12,345 nt of DNA from Gammaproteobacteria bacterium (GTDB taxonomy: Bacteria; Pseudomonadota; Gammaproteobacteria; SZUA-152), in the NCBI GenBank assembly GCA_030617485.1, contig JAUWVK010000037.1, positions 1 through 12,345 of the forward strand, written 5' to 3'. Positions within the stretch are counted from its first letter, which is position 1. Every line of letters starts with the position of its first letter. Below the pieces are notes generated by a model that saw only the letters and a list, made by a program, of their open reading frames with translations, ran no database searches and had not been told where the DNA came from. The translations under genes were made by a program, and so were the position numbers. Below, in pieces: positions 1-6,106 of the stretch.

Positions 1-1206
1 CTATTTCTCGTAAGACGATTCCGAGGCAATACGGTGAATGCTCAGATCAGCACCCTCGTACTCTTCTTCCTGAGACAGGCGTATCCCCAAGGTTTGTTTG
101 ATTATACCGTAAATAATGAAGCCGCCACCGAGAGCAACGGAAATACCCGCAAGCGTGCCCAGTAATTGTGACATAAAGGAAACTCCTCCCATCCCACCGA
201 GCGCTTCCAGACCGAAGATACCGGCCGCGATACCACCCCATGCTCCGCATAAACCATGCAAAGGCCACACACCGAGCACATCATCAATTTTCCATTTATT
301 CTGGGTAAGCGTGAAGGTAATCACAAATAGAGCCCCGGCCACGGTACCTGTTACCAAAGCACCCAGGGGATGCATAACGTCGGAACCCGCACAAACTGCT
401 ACCAGTCCTGCCAATGGGCCATTATGCACAAAGCCAGGGTCATTTTTACCCACAACCAACGCTGCCAGAATACCGCCAACCATGGCCATCAGGGAATTCA
501 CTGCCACCAGACCACTCACCGCTTCAATAGTCTGCGCTGACATCACGTTGAATCCAAACCAGCCCACAGTCAGTACCCATGCACCCAGAGCAAGAAAGGG
601 AATACTGGAGGGCGGATGCGCCGAGATGCTGCCGTCCTTGCCATAACGACCATGGCGGGCACCCAGCAATATTACCGCTGCCAGAGCAATCCAGCCGCCC
701 ATGGCATGGACGACGACCGAACCGGCAAAGTCATGAAACGGGGCTCCAAATTGAGCTTCTAACCAGCCCTGGATCCCGAAATTACCATTCCAGGTGATGC
801 CTTCAAAAAAGGGATACAGCAACGCGACAATAAGAAATGTGGCCACTGCTTGCGGGTAGAATTTTGCCCGCTCAGCTATACCGCCGGAGACAATGGCTGG
901 AATAGCAGCCGCAAAAGTTAACAGGAAAAAGAACTTAACCAGCTCGTAGCCATTTTTTTCTGTTAATGCCTGAGCGCCATCCATAAATCCCAGGCCATAG
1001 GCAACAGCGTAACCGATAAAAAAATAAGCAATGGTGGAGACAGCAAAATCAACAATGATCTTAACCAGGGCATTGACCTGATTTTTTTTCCGTACCGTGC
1101 CTACTTCCAGGAAGGCAAACCCTGAATGCATGGCCAATACCATGATTGCCCCCAGCAGGATAAATAAGACATCACTGCCTGCTCTAACGGATTCCACTGT
1201 TTCCAT
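1..1206 (-). CDS. amt: Ammonium transporter, Amt/MEP family
   Basis: Inner-membrane channel for ammonium/ammonia uptake. It is a run of hydrophobic segments with the family signatures in order (numbering from the chosen start): SGGIAER after the third or fourth helix, DFAGSVVVHAMGGW carrying the first pore histidine (about residue 167), the GWFGFN segment, and GVWPLHGLCGAWGG carrying the second pore histidine (about 317). Both members of the twin-His pair are therefore present. The cytoplasmic tail contains EYEGADLSIH, the usual Amt C-terminal region that touches PII proteins. The frame is open 19 codons further upstream, but the ATG at 1204-1206 has GGGAG eight bases upstream and gives about 401 residues, normal for the family. 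The stop codon lies at the window edge, so the gene is complete. A glnK partner is common for amt but none is visible; it could lie beyond the left edge. Family assignment is very secure. Confidence 0.96.
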   Translation of the reverse strand: METVESVRAGSDVLFILLGAIMVLAMHSGFAFLEVGTVRKKNQVNALVKIIVDFAVSTIAYFFIGYAVAYGLGFMDGAQALTEKNGYELVKFFFLLTFAAAIPAIVSGGIAERAKFYPQAVATFLIVALLYPFFEGITWNGNFGIQGWLEAQFGAPFHDFAGSVVVHAMGGWIALAAVILLGARHGRYGKDGSISAHPPSSIPFLALGAWVLTVGWFGFNVMSAQTIEAVSGLVAVNSLMAMVGGILAALVVGKNDPGFVHNGPLAGLVAVCAGSDVMHPLGALVTGTVAGALFVITFTLTQNKWKIDDVLGVWPLHGLCGAWGGIAAGIFGLEALGGMGGVSFMSQLLGTLAGISVALGGGFIIYGIIKQTLGIRLSQEEEYEGADLSIHRIASESSYEK

Positions 1207-1214
1207 AACCACTG

Positions 1215-1219
1215 CTCCC
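1215..1219 (-). promoter_or_regulatory. Ribosome binding site deciding the amt start
   Basis: GGGAG on the minus strand lies eight bases upstream of the ATG at 1204-1206. The upstream in-frame ATG at 1261-1263 has no comparable purine run, so the shorter protein is preferred. Confidence 0.6.
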
Positions 1220-1403
1220 AAATGTATTAAAACTCCCGAAATATGCTGCGTAATAATACACAAAGCCCACTGAAACCAGAACTTTTAATCACTACGGGAC
1301 TTAAACAGGAACCGCAACTTTGAAGGGCGGGTAAGCTCTATGCCGGTGCTTTTTCTATGGGATGTGCGCAGACAACTTAGCCTTTGAGCAACTAGCAGAT
1401 AAC

Positions 1404-1419
1404 GACAATATGAATGCCA
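1404..1419 (-). promoter_or_regulatory. Possible sigma-54-like promoter upstream of amt
   Basis: On the minus strand this reads TGGCATTCATATTGTC. It keeps the -24 TGGCA core and the TTG of the -12 element at the correct spacing, but the -12 GC is GT. amt genes are often under NtrC/sigma-54 control, which makes the placement sensible. It sits about 200 nt before the start, immediately after the cytochrome gene. I see no clear NtrC box between it and amt. This is a low-confidence candidate, since one mismatch falls in the near-invariant GC. Confidence 0.22.
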
Positions 1420-1437
1420 GTGATACTTAGCCTCGTG

Positions 1438-2754
1438 CTAATGGGCAATTTTTGGCCAATAGGCATCGAGTTTAAAACCAGGGCTGTGTTTCTGGATATG
1501 GCACTGGCCACAGATTTTTTGCCGACTCCATTTGGAGTTTACTGATAACTTTTTACCCGCCGCTTCCACGTGCACACGACCGGCTCCATGACAGGACTCG
1601 CACTGCACACCCAACAGGTGACCAGTGACATTGATATCAAAAAAACCACCCGGTTTATCAAAACCTACGGTGTGACAGCCAATACAGGCAGGGTCAAAAG
1701 CCTTGCCCACATCTTCCAGATCTTCATACGCTATCGCATGTTGGCTATCTGACCACAGTTTGTGTTGCGCAACGTGGCAAGTAGAACACACCTCTGCTCC
1801 CACATAAGGGCTCTTGCCAGATTTTTCTGTTTTACGTAATTCGACGCGTTTAAGGTAGTTTTCTTTAACCTTTGTATTGTACTCCTCATACCAGGCGGCC
1901 AATTCCGGCGCATCTGTGATCGATTCGGGCATGGGAATAATTTTGTGGCTCCATTTTTTGATCTTTACCTGTTGATCAGCCCCTTTTTGCAATTCAAGAT
2001 CCAGACGACCTAAACGCATCCCTCTTGAACCTGGCTGAACCACCAGCGTTTTTCCTTCTAACCGAGGCAGCCCATATTCTTCATATGCTGCTTTCTCAAT
2101 AAGAATATCGACATTGGTAAGACCAATTATTTTAGCCGCCTGTTTTGCTTTCAGGGTGGTGACCAACACTGTTAATTCGTCATTATGTTTTGCTTTCTGC
2201 AAGGCAGCCTGTAATCCAGCAGGAGAATCATCTACTAGCCTGTGCTTGCCCTGCATTTGTCGCATGGGAGAGTTTTTCGGATCAAGCCAGTTAAAAAATA
2301 CGATTCGCTGACCGTCACGTTTAATAGTTCGCTGTCCAGGTACTGCCTTGCTGTGCCAATTACTTACCGCCCAGGGCAAGGGTTGCTCCAATAGAAACTC
2401 TGTACCGTAGACCAGGTCGCGCCACTGCACACCTACTGCGTCATACTGAAGGCTGGCAAAACCTTTGAGAATATATTCGCCTTTCAAACGATCGCCCGGA
2501 TCATCGCTACTCAATAAACCACCAGCAGAAACAACCACCATGTCAGGATTTTCGCGGCGCAGTTGTGACAACATTGTTGCGCGGCGTTTAATGCCACCCA
2601 AATTTCCTTCGGCGCTGCAACCGCAAGGCTCCAGCTCCCCGTCAAGATTTCCCGAATAGATAAGCGTTAATAACTCGCCGCCAAATACCGATGCTGTACC
2701 AACGGCAAATAGTAATGGAAAAATCAGCAGCCAGCCCATTACGAATCTTTTCAT
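1438..2754 (-). CDS. Secreted tetrahaem cytochrome c with UshA-like N-terminal domain
   Basis: 438-residue periplasmic protein. Residues 1-25 form a signal peptide (MKR, hydrophobic core, cleavage near SVFG). Residues 29-275 resemble the UshA/5'-nucleotidase-type metallophosphoesterase fold: LIYSGNLDGELEPCGC, then LGGIKRRATML. Metal-ligand positions look lost: the usual ND-H is GNLDG, the GD motif is SAGG, and no GNH or GHxH is seen. The C-terminal third is a cytochrome c554-like haem domain with CxxCH at about 323-327, 357-361, 385-389 and 415-419, hence four haems, with further His residues available as axial ligands. A PCGC pair sits at 43-46. Expected role: periplasmic electron transfer, or a haem-based sensor or redox partner; substrate unknown. 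GAGG lies upstream of the ATG with slightly long spacing. The gene runs divergently from the next one. Architecture is secure, function is not. Confidence 0.85.
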   Translation of the reverse strand: MKRFVMGWLLIFPLLFAVGTASVFGGELLTLIYSGNLDGELEPCGCSAEGNLGGIKRRATMLSQLRRENPDMVVVSAGGLLSSDDPGDRLKGEYILKGFASLQYDAVGVQWRDLVYGTEFLLEQPLPWAVSNWHSKAVPGQRTIKRDGQRIVFFNWLDPKNSPMRQMQGKHRLVDDSPAGLQAALQKAKHNDELTVLVTTLKAKQAAKIIGLTNVDILIEKAAYEEYGLPRLEGKTLVVQPGSRGMRLGRLDLELQKGADQQVKIKKWSHKIIPMPESITDAPELAAWYEEYNTKVKENYLKRVELRKTEKSGKSPYVGAEVCSTCHVAQHKLWSDSQHAIAYEDLEDVGKAFDPACIGCHTVGFDKPGGFFDINVTGHLLGVQCESCHGAGRVHVEAAGKKLSVNSKWSRQKICGQCHIQKHSPGFKLDAYWPKIAH

Positions 2755-2881
2755 TATTTAATAATCCTCACAAAATTAACGACAACTTAAAGCAGAAATC
2801 ATTTATTCGCCTATTATGACCTTGAGCGGCATAGTATGTTCAACTAACAGTAAACCTCGTTATGACAACAACTACAGACTA

Positions 2882-3625
2882 ATGGCTGAAACAAAACACA
2901 GGCGATGGCTTCGGCCACAGCATTTAATTGCGTTAGCCATCAGCACTCTATCGATACTCTGTTATCATCATAGTGCATTTGCTGACTCTCGTTATTCTGG
3001 GCCCAACAGCAACTTCAGCCACCACTCCCATAACCAGAGCCCCGTAGACTTTTCCCTGTCATTTTCTAGAATAGACCTTGATCTTATATCAAATAATACT
3101 ACTTACCCCGCCAGACAAAATCGCATCAGCGCAAATATTTTCAATAGAGTTTCCGCCAACCTGAATATTGGTTTAATCATTGGCGCGAATTTCCTTAGCC
3201 TGAACAACGACGCTGCTACATCTGGATTATCACTGAACGGGAATCATCTTGGATTTGCCGTAAACGGAACCTTCGGCAATAAACTTCAGCTTGGCTTGCA
3301 TGCTTCATATATCTACCAGCAAGCAAAAGGAGATAACGCTTTACGTACTGCCTCACTAACCTGGCACGAATGGTTAACCGAAGCCACGTTACGATTAAAG
3401 CTTGGCACACATTTGGCTATTCTTGTTGGAGGCGGGCTTATGGGCCTGGATGCCGACCGGCAAGTGAGTGGAGACATTAACGAAACCATCAGAATGAAAC
3501 TGGCCAATAATGTTCAGGGAAAACTGGCGGCTGAAATACTCACTGCTCCAGCTGACCGAATACGCCTAAGTCTAAACAGGGGCGCCTTTAATGGATTCCG
3601 ATTAACTTTCGCGCACGCCTTCTAA
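2882..3625 (+). CDS. Hypothetical exported protein, probable small outer-membrane beta-barrel
   Basis: I do not recognise a family. From the chosen ATG (MAETKHRRW) it has about 247 residues: a basic n-region, a hydrophobic core (IALAISTLSIL), then AFA-DS as a plausible signal-peptidase site. The mature chain starts with a Ser/Asn/His-rich stretch. After that come repeated short segments of alternating hydrophobic and polar residues (for example FSLSFSRIDLDL, LGFAVNGTF, LQLGLHASYIY, IRLSLNRG) and a C-terminal RLTFAHAF ending in Phe, which is typical of outer-membrane beta-barrels. Its size would suit about eight strands. The frame is open back to an ATG at 2816, but that version would put 22 polar residues before the signal peptide and has no better ribosome site. 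It is the only plus-strand gene here, divergent from the cytochrome gene and convergent with the rsd-like gene. Being a real gene is likely; its function is unknown. Confidence 0.7.
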   Translation: MAETKHRRWLRPQHLIALAISTLSILCYHHSAFADSRYSGPNSNFSHHSHNQSPVDFSLSFSRIDLDLISNNTTYPARQNRISANIFNRVSANLNIGLIIGANFLSLNNDAATSGLSLNGNHLGFAVNGTFGNKLQLGLHASYIYQQAKGDNALRTASLTWHEWLTEATLRLKLGTHLAILVGGGLMGLDADRQVSGDINETIRMKLANNVQGKLAAEILTAPADRIRLSLNRGAFNGFRLTFAHAF

Positions 3626-3642
3626 AAGCTATCGAATCACCC

Positions 3643-3662
3643 ACCCCTCAGCAAGAAGGGGT
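3643..3662. terminator. Weak hairpin between convergent genes
   Basis: ACCCCT (3643-3648) and AGGGGT (3657-3662) form a six-pair, GC-rich stem with an eight-base loop, 18 nt after the plus-strand stop and between two convergent genes. There is no U-run on either side, so intrinsic termination is uncertain. The remaining 3663-3739 shows nothing clear. Confidence 0.3.
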
Positions 3663-3739
3663 CAGCAATCCAGGCAGCATTTTAAAAAGACAACCGCAGA
3701 TAAGAAAGTACAGGGGATTGGCGGCCTGGAAAAAGTGAC

Positions 3740-4201
3740 CTAGTTATCGCGCCGCTGTGAAGTCAAAACCTTAATCAATCGATCTTCAAGCTCAATACGA
3801 TCCGCAAGCTTTTCACCGATCTGGGACAAATCATCCGCCAGATCATTAAAGTCACCACAATGATCTTCACAATCATATTTATCATTGAAATCGAGAATGT
3901 TCTGGGTAATTTTTGAGATAGAGGGATAAATTTGATCCGCCATTTTTTTAACAGATATACGGCGCTCGCGGTCTTCATCGATATGACGATACAATTGAAA
4001 ATGCGCACTAGCAGTGTAATCAATAAGCGATTCACAAAAGCTTTGCAACAGTCGTTGAGTATCATGCTCGGGTTTGAACGGCTGTTGAGACGCCAGCTCT
4101 GAATAAAGTGAAAGCGCATCTGTGCGACTTTCTACCAGATCATTTATTTCGTGATGAGACCGAGCTCGACGCTCAGGAACACCAAATTCATCAGACTGCA
4201 T
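3740..4201 (-). CDS. rsd: Rsd/AlgQ-family sigma-70 (RpoD) regulator
   Basis: Cytoplasmic all-helical protein of about 153 residues. It matches the Rsd/AlgQ pattern through most of its length: LLQSFCESLIDYTASAHFQLY corresponds to the family's FC-SLVDY-S-GHF-Y core, and LSQIGEKLADRIELEDRLI to the conserved SDIGE-L--RF-LEDKLI helix. Family members bind region 4 of sigma-70, lower its competition for core RNA polymerase in stationary phase, and in Pseudomonas AlgQ affects alginate and virulence genes. The usual Gly of SGHF is Ala here (ASAHF), a minor change. The ATG at 4199-4201 is preferred over one 24 nt upstream because AGGTGG precedes it at good spacing. The gene has its own 5' region of about 200 nt with a candidate promoter, so it is probably not simply the tail of the signalling operon. 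Family confidence is high; symbol by homology. Confidence 0.87.
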   Translation of the reverse strand: MQSDEFGVPERRARSHHEINDLVESRTDALSLYSELASQQPFKPEHDTQRLLQSFCESLIDYTASAHFQLYRHIDEDRERRISVKKMADQIYPSISKITQNILDFNDKYDCEDHCGDFNDLADDLSQIGEKLADRIELEDRLIKVLTSQRRDN

Positions 4202-4205
4202 AAAT

Positions 4206-4211
4206 CCACCT
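4206..4211 (-). promoter_or_regulatory. Ribosome binding site of the rsd-like gene
   Basis: AGGTGG on the minus strand, with its AGG core seven bases before the ATG at 4199-4201. It argues against the in-frame ATG at 4223-4225, which it lies downstream of. Confidence 0.6.
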
Positions 4212-4311
4212 TTTTCTAGTATCAATCATCAGTTACAGTAAGAATGTTAACTGAAATTGCCAATAATCGATACACCATTAAGTTGTTGCGCCTTATCGTA
4301 GGCTACAGCCC

Positions 4312-4341
4312 ATAGTAGCAATCTACGGTTTTCGCTGTAAA
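4312..4341 (-). promoter_or_regulatory. Candidate sigma-70 promoter of the rsd-like gene
   Basis: Minus strand: TTTACA (-35, 4336-4341; five of six to consensus), an 18-bp spacer and TACTAT (-10, 4312-4317; four of six). Transcription would start near 4305, leaving a leader of about 100 nt. The -35 overlaps one arm of an inverted repeat at 4339-4361, a possible operator. Confidence 0.35.
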
Positions 4342-4361
4342 CAACAATTATCGTGTTGTTT
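4339..4361. repeat. 8-bp inverted repeat AAACAACA / TGTTGTTT
   Basis: AAACAACA at 4339-4346 and its exact complement TGTTGTTT at 4354-4361 flank a seven-base centre. The repeat touches the candidate -35 box of the rsd-like gene. It could be a regulator binding site or an AU-rich hairpin just past the receiver gene. It lacks a U-run on the minus strand, so a terminator is less likely. Confidence 0.35.
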
Positions 4362-4400
4362 TATAGGAGGATTTTTCAGAGGGCGCCCATATCTTGGGCT

Positions 4401-4766
4401 TTATTTGTTAATCAGTGCCTCAATCTTGCCTAGTAAACGAGGAAAATCCACCGGTTTTGTGTCGTAATCCTCACACCCAACCTCCATGGCCTTTTCTCTA
4501 TCACCCGCCATAGCATGAGCGGTTAATGCAATAACCGGTATACCGCTGGTCGCAGCATCAGCCTTGATCTGGCGCGTTGCTTCCCAACCATCCAGTACCG
4601 GCAAACTCATGTCCATTAATATCAGGTCAGGATTTTCTGAACCTGCCATATCAACCGCGATACTGCCATCTTCTGCGAAAACCACCTCATAACCCTTACG
4701 CTCCAGTCTTCGTGACAACATATCCCGATTCATTTCATTATCTTCTACCAGTAACACCTTGGACAT
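4401..4766 (-). CDS. Stand-alone CheY/DivK-like response regulator
   Basis: Single receiver domain of about 121 residues with no output domain. The acidic pocket (VEDN), the phospho-acceptor Asp in LILMDMSLPVLDGW (residue 52), the switch Thr in IALTAHAM (82) and the Lys in YDTKPVD (104) are all present, so it should be phosphorylatable. Proteins of this type act as diffusible phosphorylation targets or by protein-protein contact. Two close ATGs are available; the second (MSKVLLVEDN) has AGGAG eight bases upstream, whereas the first would leave only two bases, so the second is chosen. It lies 135 nt after the HD-GYP gene and has a good promoter of its own. Its N-terminal segment EMNRDMLSRRL nearly repeats EMNRDLLSRRL in the HD-GYP protein, hinting at a shared kinase. 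Family call is secure; the pathway is inferred. Confidence 0.93.
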   Translation of the reverse strand: MSKVLLVEDNEMNRDMLSRRLERKGYEVVFAEDGSIAVDMAGSENPDLILMDMSLPVLDGWEATRQIKADAATSGIPVIALTAHAMAGDREKAMEVGCEDYDTKPVDFPRLLGKIEALINK

Positions 4767-4774
4767 AATCATGA

Positions 4775-4779
4775 CTCCT
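4775..4779 (-). promoter_or_regulatory. Ribosome binding site of the receiver gene
   Basis: AGGAG on the minus strand, eight bases before the ATG at 4764-4766 but only two before the alternative ATG at 4770-4772. It decides the start. Confidence 0.65.
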
Positions 4780-4792
4780 GTTTATTTATGTT

Positions 4793-4822
4793 TTTATACT
4801 GTCAAACCACCCTGTCTGACAA
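4793..4822 (-). promoter_or_regulatory. Candidate sigma-70 promoter of the receiver gene
   Basis: Minus strand: TTGTCA (-35, 4817-4822), an 18-bp spacer and TATAAA (-10, 4793-4798), each five of six to consensus. It predicts a start near 4786 and a short leader of about 20 nt holding the AGGAG site. The receiver gene may therefore be transcribed independently of the HD-GYP gene upstream. Confidence 0.5.
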
Positions 4823-4901
4823 CACACCCCGTTTCTACAACATTTTCTCATATGAAAATTTCTAAATAACAAATTGATAGCATGCAAACGTTCTATCGCG
4901 A

Positions 4902-6017
4902 TTATTCTGAATCTTCAAAATTATTACGAATACTCATAAATTCCATTTCCGTTTCCCGAAATGCCAAAACAACGTCCGGATCAAAATGATTACCATCACC
5001 CTCGAGAATAATGCTTACACTTTTTTCATGGCTAAACGCTTCCTTGTAGCATCGTTTTGATGTTAATGCATCATATACATCACCCAGAGCTAACACGCGC
5101 GCGACTAACGGAATATCTTCACCTGCTTTCCCATGAGGATAACCACTACCATCCCATTTTTCATGATGACTTTCCGCAATTGCGATACCCGTTTTAATAA
5201 ATGAGTTACCAGGATGCTGGCGATCCACTTCCCGTAATGTTTCGGCGCCAATAACTGGGTGCAGCTTCATTTGCGTCCATTCTTCAGCATTCAACTTGCC
5301 AGGTTTTAGTAAAACTCTGTCATCCACACCCACTTTACCAATATCATGTAACGGGCTTGCGGCATAAATATTATCTACAAACTCTCGGTCAATAATGGAT
5401 CTGAATTTTGGCATACGGCTTAACTGCTCAGATAAAATTTTGCAGTATTCCCGCATACGTTCCAGATGCTCACCTGTTTCAGGGTCTCTGGATTCCGCCA
5501 GTTTAGACATGGCAAAGATTGCTGCAAGCTGTGATTTGGATATCTCGCGAACTTTTTCACGTACCTGTTCAGACAAATACTCATTACTCAACTCTGTTTG
5601 AAGTAGTCGATTTTCTTCCTGGTCACTTAGGCGCTTTCGTTCCAGACATGCTGTAACACGTGACTTTAACAAAACCGGATTGAATGGTTTTGTAAGATAA
5701 TCCACTGCACCCATATCAATACATTTTACTGCACTATCTATATCATCTAGTGCCGTAATCATGATTACAGGGATACGTTGGGTATCCTGATTGTTCTGCA
5801 TATACTCCAGAGTTTCATAGCCATCCATCACTGGCATCATAATATCTAGCAATACAAGATCAAATGAATGCTCCTTTAGCGCCTGTAGCGCCTCCTCGCC
5901 ATTACACACTTCCGTTAGATCGAGATCCATTTTACTCAGTCGACGAGACAATAAATCGCGATTCATCTCGCTATCATCAACAATCAACACCGAGAATTTT
6001 TTATTTAAAACATCCAT
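4902..6017 (-). CDS. Response regulator with receiver and HD-GYP c-di-GMP phosphodiesterase domains (RpfG-like)
   Basis: About 371 residues. Residues 8-125 are a receiver: VDDSE acidic pocket, phospho-acceptor in LVLLDIMMPVMDG (Asp58), Thr88 in MITALDD and Lys110 in YLTKPF. A charged, probably coiled-coil linker follows (about 126-162). Then comes an HD-GYP domain with HDIGK (His224-Asp225), KLHPVIG (His253), ESHHEKWDGSGYP (His284/His285, GYP at about 292-294) and GDVYDALTSKRCYK. All expected metal and GYP residues are visible, so it should hydrolyse cyclic di-GMP in the cytosol when its receiver permits. The ATG at 6015-6017 has AAGGGTGA at ideal spacing; the in-frame ATG 27 nt upstream does not. 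It starts 89 nt after the kinase gene with no terminator seen between, so the two are probably co-transcribed. RpfG-like by architecture; not necessarily an orthologue, as no RpfC or RpfF is present. Confidence 0.93.
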   Translation of the reverse strand: MDVLNKKFSVLIVDDSEMNRDLLSRRLSKMDLDLTEVCNGEEALQALKEHSFDLVLLDIMMPVMDGYETLEYMQNNQDTQRIPVIMITALDDIDSAVKCIDMGAVDYLTKPFNPVLLKSRVTACLERKRLSDQEENRLLQTELSNEYLSEQVREKVREISKSQLAAIFAMSKLAESRDPETGEHLERMREYCKILSEQLSRMPKFRSIIDREFVDNIYAASPLHDIGKVGVDDRVLLKPGKLNAEEWTQMKLHPVIGAETLREVDRQHPGNSFIKTGIAIAESHHEKWDGSGYPHGKAGEDIPLVARVLALGDVYDALTSKRCYKEAFSHEKSVSIILEGDGNHFDPDVVLAFRETEMEFMSIRNNFEDSE

Positions 6018-6021
6018 TGAT

Positions 6022-6029
6022 TCACCCTT
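6022..6029 (-). promoter_or_regulatory. Ribosome binding site of the HD-GYP regulator gene
   Basis: AAGGGTGA on the minus strand, with its AGG core eight bases before the ATG at 6015-6017. It supports that ATG over the one at 6042-6044. Confidence 0.6.
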
Positions 6030-6106
6030 TTTTACCGCATTCATAATCTAACCATCTTGATTTAATTCAAAAATTATCTGTCACAATCAATTCTGTAATT
6101 TAATAT

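Noticed and set aside
116..646. Long open frame on the plus strand inside the amt gene
   Set aside because: It is antisense to a certain Amt gene and its translation is Pro/Thr-rich low-complexity with no family resemblance; it is a shadow of amt codon usage.
1375..1433. Nine-base direct repeat ACTTAGCCT at 1375-1383 and 1425-1433
   Set aside because: It is a single short pair with no further copies and no link to a promoter element; chance is a sufficient explanation.
4386..4400. GCCCA / TGGGC hairpin just after the receiver gene stop
   Set aside because: The stem is only five pairs and no U-run follows on the minus strand. The T-rich side lies on the plus strand, where no gene is transcribed toward it.
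4800..4805. Perfect -35 hexamer TTGACA (minus strand) upstream of the receiver gene
   Set aside because: It abuts the TATAAA box, leaving no room as its -35, and no -10-like sequence lies 16-18 bases downstream. The TTGTCA at 4817-4822 pairs with TATAAA far better.
4844..4861. ATTTTC / GAAAAT hairpin downstream of the HD-GYP gene
   Set aside because: The stem is almost wholly A-T and weak; in an AT-rich gap this is expected by chance and is not credible as a terminator.
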